A stretch of 62,795 nt of DNA from Sulfurovum sp. UBA7648 (lineage in GTDB: Bacteria > Campylobacterota > Campylobacteria > Campylobacterales > Sulfurovaceae), in assembly GCA_002483605.1 (NCBI GenBank), contig DLIG01000007.1:105060-167854 (forward strand), written 5' to 3'. A model generated the notes under the pieces. It was not told the DNA's origin. It saw only the letters and a list, made by a program, of their open reading frames with translations, and ran no database searches. Position numbers and translations under genes: made by a program. Positions 36,912 through 45,672 of this stretch are shown piece by piece (the stretch's first letter is position 1; each line of letters starts with the position of its first letter).

Positions 36912-37631
36912 TTATAGTATATGCCTCTTTAATGCCCGCTCTAGATCATCAGGAGTATCTATACCGAAACTTTGCGTCTCTACTTCAACCATTGCTATAT
37001 TATATCCATGATACAAAGCTCTTAATTGCTCTAATTTTTCTATATGTTCCAATGGAGCATGAGGCAAATCACAAAAAGTCCTTAATCCTTTCATGGTAAA
37101 TCCATAAATTCCGATATGGCCTTTATACTCATCAAAATGATGATCCCTTGGATATGGTATTTTTGCGCGAGAAAAATATAAAGCTTTGCCATTGCTATCA
37201 ATAACCACTTTTACCAAATTAGGATCATCTGCTTCACTTGAATTTAAAGCTTTATAACATGAATTCATCAATACTGGCCCATTTTTAACATTTGATTTTG
37301 TTAGCTCGTAAACTGCTCTGACCACATCAGTCTCTATAAAAGGTTCATCAGCTTGTACATTGATTACGATCTCATCATCTTTGAGCTTTGCTAAGCTGAC
37401 AGCTTCAAAAATACGATCCGTACCGCTTTGGTGCTGATCGCTGGTCATGACAGCTTCAAAGCCATATTTATTGGAAAGCTCCATCACTTCGCTGCTATCA
37501 GTTGCTATCAAAACATCATCGACGCTTTGCACTGCTTTTGCTGTACGTATTACCATTGGTATGCCATCGATATCTGCTAAAATTTTGTTAGGAAATCGTG
37601 TAGATCCTATGCGGGCCGGAATAACAATCAT
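36912..37631 (-). CDS. kdsB: 3-deoxy-manno-octulosonate cytidylyltransferase KdsB
   Basis: The 239-residue CMP-KDO synthetase, which activates KDO for lipopolysaccharide core synthesis. The nucleotide-binding start MIVIPARIGSTRFPNK, NVQADEPFI and ALYFSRAKIPYPRD match the family. It is divergent from the M3 peptidase and convergent with ctsF. Confidence 0.96.
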   Translation of the reverse strand: MIVIPARIGSTRFPNKILADIDGIPMVIRTAKAVQSVDDVLIATDSSEVMELSNKYGFEAVMTSDQHQSGTDRIFEAVSLAKLKDDEIVINVQADEPFIETDVVRAVYELTKSNVKNGPVLMNSCYKALNSSEADDPNLVKVVIDSNGKALYFSRAKIPYPRDHHFDEYKGHIGIYGFTMKGLRTFCDLPHAPLEHIEKLEQLRALYHGYNIAMVEVETQSFGIDTPDDLERALKRHIL

Positions 37632-37731
37632 CTTGTACCTTTTTTGAAATGATATTTATGTTATTGTATCTCAATGAATATATAATTTTAGTAATTATCC
37701 ATTCAAATAAAAAAACAATTTTAAATTATGA

Positions 37732-37737
37732 TATAAT
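37732..37737 (+). promoter_or_regulatory. Predicted -10 element for the M3 peptidase
   Basis: TATAAT 25 bases before the start codon at 37762. Confidence 0.45.
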
Positions 37738-37761
37738 CCGCACAAAAAGGTATTTTAAAAG

Positions 37762-39711
37762 ATGTTCAATGATTTTCAAACACCAAATTATGATAGTTTT
37801 ATAAAACAATTAAAAAACATTATCGATAAATATAATATCAAGGTAGAACAGCTTATATCTAGCGGTTCTGTTGAATATAATGAAATGATTAAGCCTATGC
37901 AAGAGCTTGATGAAGAATTATCGCTATTTTTTACTCCCCTTAGCCATCTTAATAGCGTAATGAACTCTGATATTACTCAAAAAACATATGAAGAATCATT
38001 GCCAATACTATCAGAATTTCATACTAAACTTGCTCACAATAAAGCATTATTTGAAAAACTTCAAACCATAAAAACAAATACTCCTGAACAAAAAAGAGTA
38101 ATAGATGAGAGCTTAAAAGAGTTTCGCCTATCTGGCGTCACGCTGCCTGTCAAGACAAAACAACGCCTTGAAGAGATAGATGCTAGATTAAGCACACTTT
38201 CCAATCAATTTTCTCAAAATTTGCTAGATGCGACAAATGCATTTGTTTTGTCTATAGATAACGAAGAAGATATAAAAGGCATCCCCGAAGCAAGCTTGGC
38301 TTCTGCGCGTAAGATCAAAGATGGAAAAACCGTATATGAATTTACACTTCAAATGCCAAGCTATATTGCTTACATGACTTATGGGCCAAACCGTTCGCAT
38401 AGAGAAACACTCTATCGTGCTTACAATACCAGAGCACCTCAAAATGCTCATATCATCGATGAGATATTATCTCTCAGGCAAGAGGAGGCAAAACTTTTAG
38501 GATTTGGCAATTATGCACTATATGCTTTGGAGAGAAGAGATGCATCATCGCCAAATGAAGTAATTGACTTTTTGGAAAAGATCATAGAAATAGCTACTCC
38601 TTACGCTATAAAAGAAATGCAGCAATTAAAAGAATTTGCTAAAAAACTTGACGGTACAGATTCCTTGCAAAGCTATGATGTGGGGTATTATAGTGAAAAA
38701 CTAAAAAAAGAGTTATTTGATTTTGACGAAACAATGACACAAGAGTACTTCAAAAAAGAAGATGTTTTAAAAGGCTTGATAGATCTTGTATCAAAACTTT
38801 TTGACGTTAAATTTAAAAAGTCAGATATAGATCTTTGGGATAAAAGCGTAGAGGCGTATGATATTTATGAAAACGATAGAACTTTGGCCAGATTGTATTT
38901 TGACCTCGAAGCAAGAGCACAAAAACGGGGCGGAGCGTGGATGCATGATTTCGAAACCCATTTTATAGATAGCCATAAAAACAGACATTTTGCTTCGGCA
39001 TTTATTGTGTGTAATTTTATGCCGAGCTCTCTAGAGTCTCCATCTTTGCTCAGGCATGATGATGTAGTAACATTATTTCACGAAATGGGACATGCATTGC
39101 ATCATATTTTTGGCAGCAGTGAAGAAAGAGCGCTTTCCGGCATTAACGGAGTGGCATGGGATGTAGTAGAATTTCCTTCCCAGTTTTTAGAAAACTTCGC
39201 TTACCAGGCTAATGTACTTCGATCATTTGGTTATCATTATGAAACAAAAGAAGCAATCCCCGAGTGGCTTTTGGGCAAGATAGAAACCAGTAAAAATTTT
39301 CAAGCAGCAATGGGAATTTTGAGACAAGTTGAATTTTCACTGTTTGATATCAAATTACATCTAAAGCCATACAAAAGCGATGAGATACAAGCATTGCTTG
39401 ACGATATAAGAAAAATCACATCATTGATAACCCCTCCGTCTTACAATAAATTTCAGCACGGATTTAGCCATATCTTTGCCGGAGGATATGCAGCTGGATA
39501 TTATAGTTACAAATGGGCAGAAGTTCTAAGTGCTGATGCCTTTTATGCCTGCATAGACAAAGATGGCGGCTTTGATGCAAAAAAAGCAAAAGATTACAAA
39601 ACTTACGTATTGTCACAAGGAAGCAAGCGTGATATGCGTGAACTATATAACCAATGGCTAGGAAAAGAACCGGAACTTAAAAGTCTTATATCTCTATACG
39701 GACTTGATTAA
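37762..39711 (+). CDS. M3 family oligopeptidase (PrlC/oligopeptidase A-like)
   Basis: A 649-residue cytosolic zinc metallopeptidase that degrades short peptides. The zinc site TLFHEMGHALHH has His440, Glu441 and His444; the third ligand lies in GVAWDVVEFPSQF about 25 residues on. The long helical N-terminal region and the C-terminal FSHIFAGGYAAGYYSYKWAE motif are typical. A small membrane protein gene follows after eight bases. Confidence 0.92.
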   Translation: MFNDFQTPNYDSFIKQLKNIIDKYNIKVEQLISSGSVEYNEMIKPMQELDEELSLFFTPLSHLNSVMNSDITQKTYEESLPILSEFHTKLAHNKALFEKLQTIKTNTPEQKRVIDESLKEFRLSGVTLPVKTKQRLEEIDARLSTLSNQFSQNLLDATNAFVLSIDNEEDIKGIPEASLASARKIKDGKTVYEFTLQMPSYIAYMTYGPNRSHRETLYRAYNTRAPQNAHIIDEILSLRQEEAKLLGFGNYALYALERRDASSPNEVIDFLEKIIEIATPYAIKEMQQLKEFAKKLDGTDSLQSYDVGYYSEKLKKELFDFDETMTQEYFKKEDVLKGLIDLVSKLFDVKFKKSDIDLWDKSVEAYDIYENDRTLARLYFDLEARAQKRGGAWMHDFETHFIDSHKNRHFASAFIVCNFMPSSLESPSLLRHDDVVTLFHEMGHALHHIFGSSEERALSGINGVAWDVVEFPSQFLENFAYQANVLRSFGYHYETKEAIPEWLLGKIETSKNFQAAMGILRQVEFSLFDIKLHLKPYKSDEIQALLDDIRKITSLITPPSYNKFQHGFSHIFAGGYAAGYYSYKWAEVLSADAFYACIDKDGGFDAKKAKDYKTYVLSQGSKRDMRELYNQWLGKEPELKSLISLYGLD

Positions 39712-39719
39712 GGATTTAC

Positions 39720-40238
39720 ATGAAAGAATATCTTTGGCTCGCTTTAATTATAGTATTAATTTTTGTTCTTATACTAGCAGGAGCTGTTTTTAGCCCTTCA
39801 TTTAGCGAGCAAATGAGTTATCTTGAACTTTTTATAACAATGGGAAGCTTGCTGTTTGTTTTTAGCGTATTAGTAGTAGCTGCAACATTGGGATTTAGCT
39901 CTTTTGCTATTTTTATGACATTAATGGCAACGATCATAATAGTAATTTTTGGTGTAGAAGCAGCACTATTGCTGGTTGGTATCGTATATTGCATGTGGGG
40001 ATTTATTTTTGCAATGCAGCTTTTGCTTTTTGAACACAGAACAGAAGCTGCAAAAGAGTGGTTTGTAAGCAGATACACTCACAGAAGTTTTCTGATGGAA
40101 TATCGTTTTTTCTATCCATTACTGGGCATGGTATATCTATTACTAGAATATCTTCCACATTTCATCTATAAAGACAATATATCAACATTCAGGCCGGCTG
40201 ATATTGCCGCACGAATAGACAGCATGTTAAAAAGATAA
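39720..40238 (+). CDS. Membrane protein of unknown function
   Basis: A 172-residue protein I do not recognise. Hydrophobic segments at about 5-25, 35-58, 60-82 and 82-105 suggest three or four helices. A basic cytosolic region follows (HRTEAAKEWFVSRYTHRSF) and another hydrophobic patch near 128-145. It has AAGGA at a good distance before ATG and lies eight bases after the M3 peptidase, so it is probably co-transcribed. No catalytic motif was seen. Confidence 0.75.
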   Translation: MKEYLWLALIIVLIFVLILAGAVFSPSFSEQMSYLELFITMGSLLFVFSVLVVAATLGFSSFAIFMTLMATIIIVIFGVEAALLLVGIVYCMWGFIFAMQLLLFEHRTEAAKEWFVSRYTHRSFLMEYRFFYPLLGMVYLLLEYLPHFIYKDNISTFRPADIAARIDSMLKR

Positions 40239-40269
40239 GCAGATACTAAAATATATAAATACCCATTAA

Positions 40270-40863
40270 TTATGGATTGATCTGTATCGGCGTGCCTCTT
40301 TCAACATATGCCCATAGGACATCCATAGTTTTATTTGGGACTCCGATACATCCTTTTGTCCAATCATACTTCAAAGAATATTTATCTCCATTGCCATCGG
40401 CATTCCACTTTGGTTGTCCATGAATACTTACATATCCACCCGGATCTACACCTAACTGATGCGCCCTAGCTTTATCTTCGGCATTTGGATATGATATATA
40501 CATTGCACGATATCTTCTATCGTGGCATCTCATGCTATTGATCGTATATAAACCTTCCGGTGTTTTACCGTCACCATCTTGTATCTTGTGTCCTTTGGTG
40601 CTGTTTTTACTCAAAGAGACAGGAAATTGTTTGTATATATCGCCGTTTTTATATAATTGCATGATCTTTTTGGATTTATATACTACTATCTTGTCGATCT
40701 TTTTATCTAAAGGGATTTTTTGTTTTTTAGATAACTTTTCAATACACTCAGCTACGTCATATCTTGGTTCGATATCGTCTCTAGGCGGCACATAAAATGT
40801 ATTTTTTTGACTGCAACCGCTCACAAACAAAAGTAATATGCTTACAAATATAGTTAATTTCAC
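40270..40863 (-). CDS. L,D-transpeptidase family (YkuD) lipoprotein
   Basis: A 197-residue exported protein with a lipobox (FVSGC, cysteine 17). The YkuD catalytic signature is present: SIHGQPKW (His about 148) and YDWTKGCIGVPN (Cys about 172). Such enzymes make 3-3 cross-links in peptidoglycan, attach lipoproteins to it, or trim it. The closest type by motif is the YafK/ErfK group. It lies alone on the minus strand between convergent and tandem neighbours. Confidence 0.9.
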   Translation of the reverse strand: MKLTIFVSILLLFVSGCSQKNTFYVPPRDDIEPRYDVAECIEKLSKKQKIPLDKKIDKIVVYKSKKIMQLYKNGDIYKQFPVSLSKNSTKGHKIQDGDGKTPEGLYTINSMRCHDRRYRAMYISYPNAEDKARAHQLGVDPGGYVSIHGQPKWNADGNGDKYSLKYDWTKGCIGVPNKTMDVLWAYVERGTPIQINP

Positions 40864-40903
40864 ATTTTATCTTTATGTACGAGTGGCGCTTATTAAAACA
40901 ATA

Positions 40904-42169
40904 TTATTTTGTTTCTATTATTTTTTTAATACGTTCAGGCTGTTTTTTGCCCTCTATTATAAATCTCAAAGCATTTAAACGGATGAATCCGCCGGCATCT
41001 GCTTGATTGTACACTTCATCTTCTTCAAAAGTAGAGTGTGCTTCGCTATACAGAGAGTTTGCCGAACTTCTGCCTACAACCATAACATTGCCTTTGTAGA
41101 GTTTTAGCCTCACATCTCCGTTTACATTTTCCTGCGTGGCATCGATAGCAGCTTGAAGCATATTTCTCTCAGGAGACCACCAATAACCGGTATATATCAG
41201 CTTGGCATATCTAGGCATAAGCTCATCTTTTAGATGTGCTTCTTCTCTATCTAGAGTTATAGACTCTATTGCTCTATGAGCTTTGAGCATTATTGTGCCG
41301 CCCGGAGTCTCATAACATCCTCTAGCCTTCATTCCAACATAACGGTTTTCTACTATATCTATACGGCCGATACCGTGTTTGTTGCCGTAATCGTTTAGTG
41401 TTTTTAGCAGAGTTGCCGGTGACATTTCAGTTCCGTTTATTGCCACAGGATCACCATGGCGATAAGTGATAGTGATATATTCAGCCTCATCTGGAGCATT
41501 TTCAGGTGAATTAGTCCACAACCACATATTTTCTTCCGGTTCATTGTCCGGATTTTCCAAGTGTAGGCCTTCATATGAAATATGAAGCAAATTTGCATCC
41601 ATTGAGTATGGGCTCACTGCAGGATTGCCATTCTCGTCAAGATGTTTTTTAGAGATCTCTATATCGTTTTCTCTTGCATATGCAAGTAATTTTTCACGAG
41701 AATTCAGATCCCACTCTCTCCATGGAGCAATTACTGCGATATCAGGATTTAAGCTTAAGTAACCTAACTCAAATCTTACTTGATCATTTCCTTTTCCGGT
41801 CGCTCCATGGCTTACTGCATCAGCTCCGGTTTTCTGTGCGATCTCTATCTGTTTTTTGGCTATCAGAGGTCTGGCTATTGAAGTACCAAGAAGATACTCG
41901 CCTTCATAGATGGCATTAGCTCTAAACATTGGAAATACAAAATCTTTGACGAATTCTTCTCTTAGATCAAGAATAAATATATTTTCCGGTTTTATACCAA
42001 GCTTAAGTGCTTTTTCACGAGCCGGCTCCACTTCTTCGCCCTGCCCTAGATCAGCCGTAAAAGTTACTACTTCACAACCGTATTCATCTTGAAGCCATTT
42101 TAGAATAATGCTAGTGTCTAGCCCTCCAGAGTAAGCCAATACTGCTTTTTTGATATTTTTCTTTGCCAT
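40904..42169 (-). CDS. argG: Argininosuccinate synthase ArgG
   Basis: The 421-residue enzyme joins citrulline and aspartate using ATP in arginine synthesis. The PP-loop is AYSGGLDTS (about 12-20). ATGKGNDQVRFE, MDANLLHISYEGLHLENP and the GRSSANSLYSEA region match the family. AAAGG precedes the ATG. It is slightly longer than the roughly 400-residue norm, with the extra length at the C-terminus (GKKQPERIKKII). Confidence 0.96.
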   Translation of the reverse strand: MAKKNIKKAVLAYSGGLDTSIILKWLQDEYGCEVVTFTADLGQGEEVEPAREKALKLGIKPENIFILDLREEFVKDFVFPMFRANAIYEGEYLLGTSIARPLIAKKQIEIAQKTGADAVSHGATGKGNDQVRFELGYLSLNPDIAVIAPWREWDLNSREKLLAYARENDIEISKKHLDENGNPAVSPYSMDANLLHISYEGLHLENPDNEPEENMWLWTNSPENAPDEAEYITITYRHGDPVAINGTEMSPATLLKTLNDYGNKHGIGRIDIVENRYVGMKARGCYETPGGTIMLKAHRAIESITLDREEAHLKDELMPRYAKLIYTGYWWSPERNMLQAAIDATQENVNGDVRLKLYKGNVMVVGRSSANSLYSEAHSTFEEDEVYNQADAGGFIRLNALRFIIEGKKQPERIKKIIETK

Positions 42170-42243
42170 GCAGATACCTTTTGTTTATTTATTAAATTGT
42201 GCGGATTTTACCATAATGTTGGTAATAGTTGGTTTTTACATGA

Positions 42244-42249
42244 TATAAT
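42244..42249 (+). promoter_or_regulatory. Predicted -10 element for pdxJ
   Basis: TATAAT 29 bases before the pdxJ start. Confidence 0.45.
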
Positions 42250-42277
42250 CTCTATAGATTATACAGCAAGGAATATC

Positions 42278-43060
42278 ATGAAATTAGGTGTCAATATAGA
42301 CCATATTGCAGTTTTGAGGGAAGCTAGGAAGATAAATGATCCGAATCCTCTTGATGCACTAGGTATATGCAAATTGGCAGGGGCTGATCAGATCACCATT
42401 CATTTGCGCGAAGACAGACGGCACATCCAAGACAGTGATGCTAAAAATATAATATCTCTTTCACAATTGCCGGTAAACCTGGAATGCGCTATTGAGCCTT
42501 CCATGATAGATATCGCTTGTTCTCTAAAGCCTCATCGCGTCACTCTTGTGCCTGAAAAACGTGCAGAAGTAACCACCGAAGGCGGCTTGGCGGTAACCGG
42601 TGAAATCTCACGACTTCAAAACGCGATAACAAAACTTCATGAACACAAGATCGAAGTCTCTCTCTTTATAGACCCTACGCTAGAAGCCGTTAACGCCTCA
42701 AAAGAACTAGGCGCAGAATGGATAGAATTTCATACCGGATCGTATGCCAATATCTATGCTATGCTTTATGCAAATCTTTCATCCACGCATTGCTCCATCA
42801 AAGAATTAGAGCTGCCTAGGGATATCTTGCATCAAAAACTTTCTCAAGAAACAGACAGGCTCGCAATGTTAAGTAAAAAAGCGCATGAAATGGGTTTAAA
42901 GGTCGCTGCAGGACATGGATTAAACTATCAAAACGTACAGGCAATTGCCAATATACCTTACATTGAAGAACTCAATATCGGACAAAGTATCATAGCCAGA
43001 TCTGTATTTACCGGGTTAGAAAAAGCTATCTTAGATATGAAAAAGTGTATTGCAAAATGA
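42278..43060 (+). CDS. pdxJ: Pyridoxine 5'-phosphate synthase PdxJ
   Basis: The 260-residue TIM-barrel enzyme condenses 3-amino-1-hydroxyacetone phosphate with deoxyxylulose phosphate to give pyridoxine phosphate. Family markers are KLGVNIDHIAVLREAR, ITIHLREDRRHIQD, HRVTLVPEKR and EFHTGSYA. The start at 42278 is supported by AAGGA six bases upstream and by the conserved MKLGVNIDH opening; an in-frame ATG at 42197 lies upstream of the predicted promoter. pdxA follows, separated by a palindromic repeat. Confidence 0.96.
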   Translation: MKLGVNIDHIAVLREARKINDPNPLDALGICKLAGADQITIHLREDRRHIQDSDAKNIISLSQLPVNLECAIEPSMIDIACSLKPHRVTLVPEKRAEVTTEGGLAVTGEISRLQNAITKLHEHKIEVSLFIDPTLEAVNASKELGAEWIEFHTGSYANIYAMLYANLSSTHCSIKELELPRDILHQKLSQETDRLAMLSKKAHEMGLKVAAGHGLNYQNVQAIANIPYIEELNIGQSIIARSVFTGLEKAILDMKKCIAK

Positions 43061-43072
43061 TCATAGATTTTT

Positions 43073-43134
43073 GTCATCCTGAATTTATTACAGGGTCTAA
43101 ATATTATAAGATACTGGAACAAGTTCAGTATAAC
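43073..43134. repeat. Palindromic intergenic repeat between pdxJ and pdxA
   Basis: Two 26-base arms (43073-43098 and 43109-43134) form an imperfect hairpin around a 10-base loop. Both arms carry the motif CTGAA...TT.TT.CAG. The right arm, read on the minus strand, matches 44325-44350 at 22 of 26 positions, so this is a dispersed repeat family and not a simple terminator. It ends ten bases before the pdxA start codon. Confidence 0.8.
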
Positions 43135-43144
43135 GGTAACTAAG

Positions 43145-44068
43145 ATGAAAAAAGTTGCCATAAGCGTAGGTGATCTAAACGGCATCGGTATAGAATTGAT
43201 ACTTAGAAATCATTACGAGATATCAAAGAGTATATTACCGATATATTGTATCGACAAAGAGATGTTGCTGCAAGCAAGTGATAAACTGCAGCTCAAAGTG
43301 CCCTCAAATTTTCAAACGATTGATAACATAGCTCCATATTTTCAGATCAAGGCCGGCGAGATAGACAAGCAAAGCGGTGCATATAGCTATGCATCATTTT
43401 ATGCCGCAGTACAATTGGCAAAAGAAAAAAAGGTTGACGGCATCTGCACGCTGCCCATTCATAAAAAGGCATGGGAATTAGCCGGCATAAATTACAAAGG
43501 GCACACGGATGCATTGAGGGATTTTTTCAAAACAGATGCTATCATGATGCTTGGATGTCAAAAACTTTTTGTAGCGCTTTTTACAGAGCACATACCGCTT
43601 AAGGATGTTGCCGCAAGTCTTAGTGTAGAAAAATTGACTAATTTTTTAATGAATTTTGCCAAAAGTGCCAAGCCTGCAAATACGGTTGGTGTTCTTGGGC
43701 TCAATCCCCACGCGGGAGACGGGGGAGTATTGGGGGATGAAGAGGAGATGATCACCCAGGCCATAATACAAGCAAACAGCACCATAGGCAAAGAATTATT
43801 TACTGGGCCCCTAGTGCCTGATGTAGCATTTACGCCGCATATGCGTTCACTTTATACACATATGGCAGCAATGTATCATGATCAAGGATTAGCGCCTTTG
43901 AAGGCTTTATATTTTGATGAAAGTATAAATGTCTCTCTTTGTTTGCCGATATTGAGAACTTCGGTAGATCATGGAACTGCATTTGACATAGCATACAAAG
44001 GCATGACGCTAAATAGTCTTAGCTATCTAAATGCGATTAGATATATTGTGGATCACATCTCAATCTGA
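43145..44068 (+). CDS. pdxA: 4-hydroxythreonine-4-phosphate dehydrogenase PdxA
   Basis: The 307-residue enzyme oxidises 4-phosphohydroxy-threonine and supplies the amino-ketone used by PdxJ, so the two adjacent genes catalyse consecutive steps. The sequence shows ISVGDLNGIGIELIL, the metal-binding KGHTDALRDF, GLNPHAGDGG and MYHDQGLAPLKAL. The start codon has only a weak ribosome site and sits ten bases after a palindromic repeat. Confidence 0.95.
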   Translation: MKKVAISVGDLNGIGIELILRNHYEISKSILPIYCIDKEMLLQASDKLQLKVPSNFQTIDNIAPYFQIKAGEIDKQSGAYSYASFYAAVQLAKEKKVDGICTLPIHKKAWELAGINYKGHTDALRDFFKTDAIMMLGCQKLFVALFTEHIPLKDVAASLSVEKLTNFLMNFAKSAKPANTVGVLGLNPHAGDGGVLGDEEEMITQAIIQANSTIGKELFTGPLVPDVAFTPHMRSLYTHMAAMYHDQGLAPLKALYFDESINVSLCLPILRTSVDHGTAFDIAYKGMTLNSLSYLNAIRYIVDHISI

Positions 44069-44419
44069 AGCAAAAAATACTTTGCTTCGCAGAAGAAAAA
44101 ACAAATTTCTCCGCTTCAAATACCTTTCTTTTTACTAAAAAAAGGTAACCAAAGAAAAGCGTCATTTTCGCGAATCGCACACGCTCGCTTTTGCACTACT
44201 GCAGCAAGCGTGGCTTTCAAGGAGCGCTCAAATGACCTTGTTTATATAGGTTGTGGATTGCTTCTTCGCTTTGCTACTCGCAATGACGTCACTGCGAGCA
44301 TAGCGCGGCAGTCTATAACCATTTGTTATACTGAACTTGTTTGGGGATCTCATATGCAATATTACGTCTTTCTGAGCTACGAAGTGGCGTAAGAATCTAT
44401 GGATTTTATTATACTAAAA
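44069..44419. repeat. Gene-free block of mosaic intergenic repeats after pdxA
   Basis: About 350 bases built from repeat-like units with no supportable gene; short open frames at 44210-44392 and 44341-44604 just read through them. In order: a hairpin with ACCTTT/AAAGGT arms (about 44113-44139), a large palindrome (44249-44320), and a unit shared with the pdxJ-pdxA spacer (44325-44350). Last is a CTGAGC...AGAATCT unit to about 44397. Base composition is more GC-rich and less gene-like than the surroundings. Confidence 0.7.
44249..44320. repeat. 72-bp imperfect palindrome centred on TGACGTCA
   Basis: The left arm (44249-44287) and right arm (44288-44320) pair from GGTT/AACC at the ends to the perfect centre TGACGTCA at 44284-44291, with a few extra bases in the left arm. 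Motifs such as CTCGCAATGACG resemble widespread intergenic palindromes of the 'TCATTGCGAGC' kind found in many proteobacterial genomes. Confidence 0.75.
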
Positions 44420-44638
44420 TTAAAAAAGCCCTGCTTCGCTTTTTTCTATTTCGCACTCTTCGTTCATATGCTCGGAGAGTTTTTCTTTGCACGATTCGCA
44501 TAAATAACGGTAAGAATGCATATCATAATATATCTTTGCACCCTCCTTTAAAGAAGCATAACATATGCTGCAAACATTGGTTACTCGCAAAAGTATATCA
44601 TTAGTTGCAATTTGTTCTACAAAACAACGATCATTCAT
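44420..44638 (-). CDS. Small zinc-ribbon-like protein
   Basis: A 72-residue protein with two cysteine pairs: VCSICYASL (about 23-26) and YLCESCKEKL (about 47-50), the CXXC-X20-CXXC spacing of a treble-clef or zinc-ribbon fold. The ATG overlaps the stop of the upstream TPR gene (TAATG), which supports it as a real coupled gene. Function unknown; a protein- or nucleic-acid-binding adaptor is possible. Confidence 0.7.
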   Translation of the reverse strand: MNDRCFVEQIATNDILLRVTNVCSICYASLKEGAKIYYDMHSYRYLCESCKEKLSEHMNEECEIEKSEAGLF

Positions 44639-45282
44639 TACGACTCCTTTGAAGAAAGTTTGTCTATCATTGCCTTCGCATCTTCTAAGGCATTATCCAA
44701 TTCCAATGCCTTTTTATAATTCGCCAGCGCCTCATCATTGCGCCCAAGCTCATATAGTGTATTTGCATAATTGAAATAATTCGGCGCATAGCGAGAATCT
44801 AAAGATATTGATTTTTCATGATACTCGATAGCTAGATCATTTTCATTTTGTTTGCGATAAATATTAGCTAGTGAGGAGTAGGCAGAATCATTATCTTTAT
44901 CGACTGTCAAAATCTTTTCATAATATTTTTTTGCTTCCTCAAGTTCATTGTCTTGCAGTGATAAATATCCAAGTCTTTGCAAAACCCCGATATTTTTACT
45001 ATCAACAATAACTGCACTTTGAAGTGCTTTTTTTGCCTCCAAAAAATCTCCTTTGGATACTGACTCATCAGCAATAGCCAAAAGCTCATCCAGCCTGCTT
45101 ATATTTGGTTTTGGTTTGGAAAATATCTTATCCGGAGTTGACACGCCGCCTATTTGCTCTTCTGAAAGCGAGGCTTCAAAATCCACACCTCTTTTAGGAT
45201 AATCTCCTGCAAAAAGTTTTTTGAAAAAAATATAAAAAATTACAATGGCAACTATAAAAAGTAAAAGTTGAAATAATGACAT
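44638..45282 (-). CDS. Membrane-anchored TPR protein
   Basis: A 214-residue protein with an N-terminal membrane helix (about 3-21, FQLLLFIVAIVIFYIFF) and at least four tetratricopeptide repeats between about 65 and 205, such as GDFLEAKKALQSAVIVD, NELEEAKKYYEKILTVD and RNDEALANYKKALELD. GGAG precedes the ATG. It is followed by the zinc-ribbon gene with one-base overlap. A scaffold role at the inner membrane is likely; the partner is unknown. Confidence 0.85.
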   Translation of the reverse strand: MSLFQLLLFIVAIVIFYIFFKKLFAGDYPKRGVDFEASLSEEQIGGVSTPDKIFSKPKPNISRLDELLAIADESVSKGDFLEAKKALQSAVIVDSKNIGVLQRLGYLSLQDNELEEAKKYYEKILTVDKDNDSAYSSLANIYRKQNENDLAIEYHEKSISLDSRYAPNYFNYANTLYELGRNDEALANYKKALELDNALEDAKAMIDKLSSKES

Positions 45283-45349
45283 AAAAACTCCAAAAAAAAT
45301 GTTTATTATTATGATAGGTGAATTTAACTTAAACCTAACAAAAAGATTT

Positions 45350-45619
45350 TTACTTAGAAGTAAACTGCTTTTGTATAGAGATAATTTCCTCGGTTAATTC
45401 ATCTTTTGTATGGTAAAAAAATTCTTTTTTTACACCGTCTTGCAGATTGACGACTATCGCATATCCAACGACTATAACCTTGCCGACTTTTTCGGTTTCC
45501 AGCCATTCTATACTGATATGCGTTGTCTCGTTTTCTTCTCCGGTACCCACTATGGCAACCGGATAAAGTTTGGTAATTTGTTTACTGTCTAATTGTGTAT
45601 CGGCAATTGTTAAAATCAT
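45350..45619 (-). CDS. Hypothetical protein, 89 residues
   Basis: A small soluble protein of mixed alpha/beta appearance with no motif I recognise (segments IADTQLDSKQITKLYPVAIV and VGKVIVVGYAIVVNLQDG). No ribosome site is visible before the ATG. It is divergent from the YqeY gene. Its composition resembles real coding sequence, and the plus-strand overlap is short and cysteine/phenylalanine rich, so the minus strand is preferred. Confidence 0.55.
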   Translation of the reverse strand: MILTIADTQLDSKQITKLYPVAIVGTGEENETTHISIEWLETEKVGKVIVVGYAIVVNLQDGVKKEFFYHTKDELTEEIISIQKQFTSK

Positions 45620-45633
45620 AAATGAGATTATAG

Positions 45634-45639
45634 TATAAT
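45634..45639 (+). promoter_or_regulatory. Predicted -10 element for the YqeY gene
   Basis: TATAAT 34 bases before the start at 45673. Confidence 0.45.
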
Positions 45640-45672
45640 CATCTTCAAATTACCAATAACAAGGATACTAAT

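Noticed and set aside
44210..44604. Two plus-strand open frames of 60 and 87 codons after pdxA
   Set aside because: They read through palindromic repeats and then antisense to the zinc-ribbon gene, have no ribosome sites and no protein-like composition.
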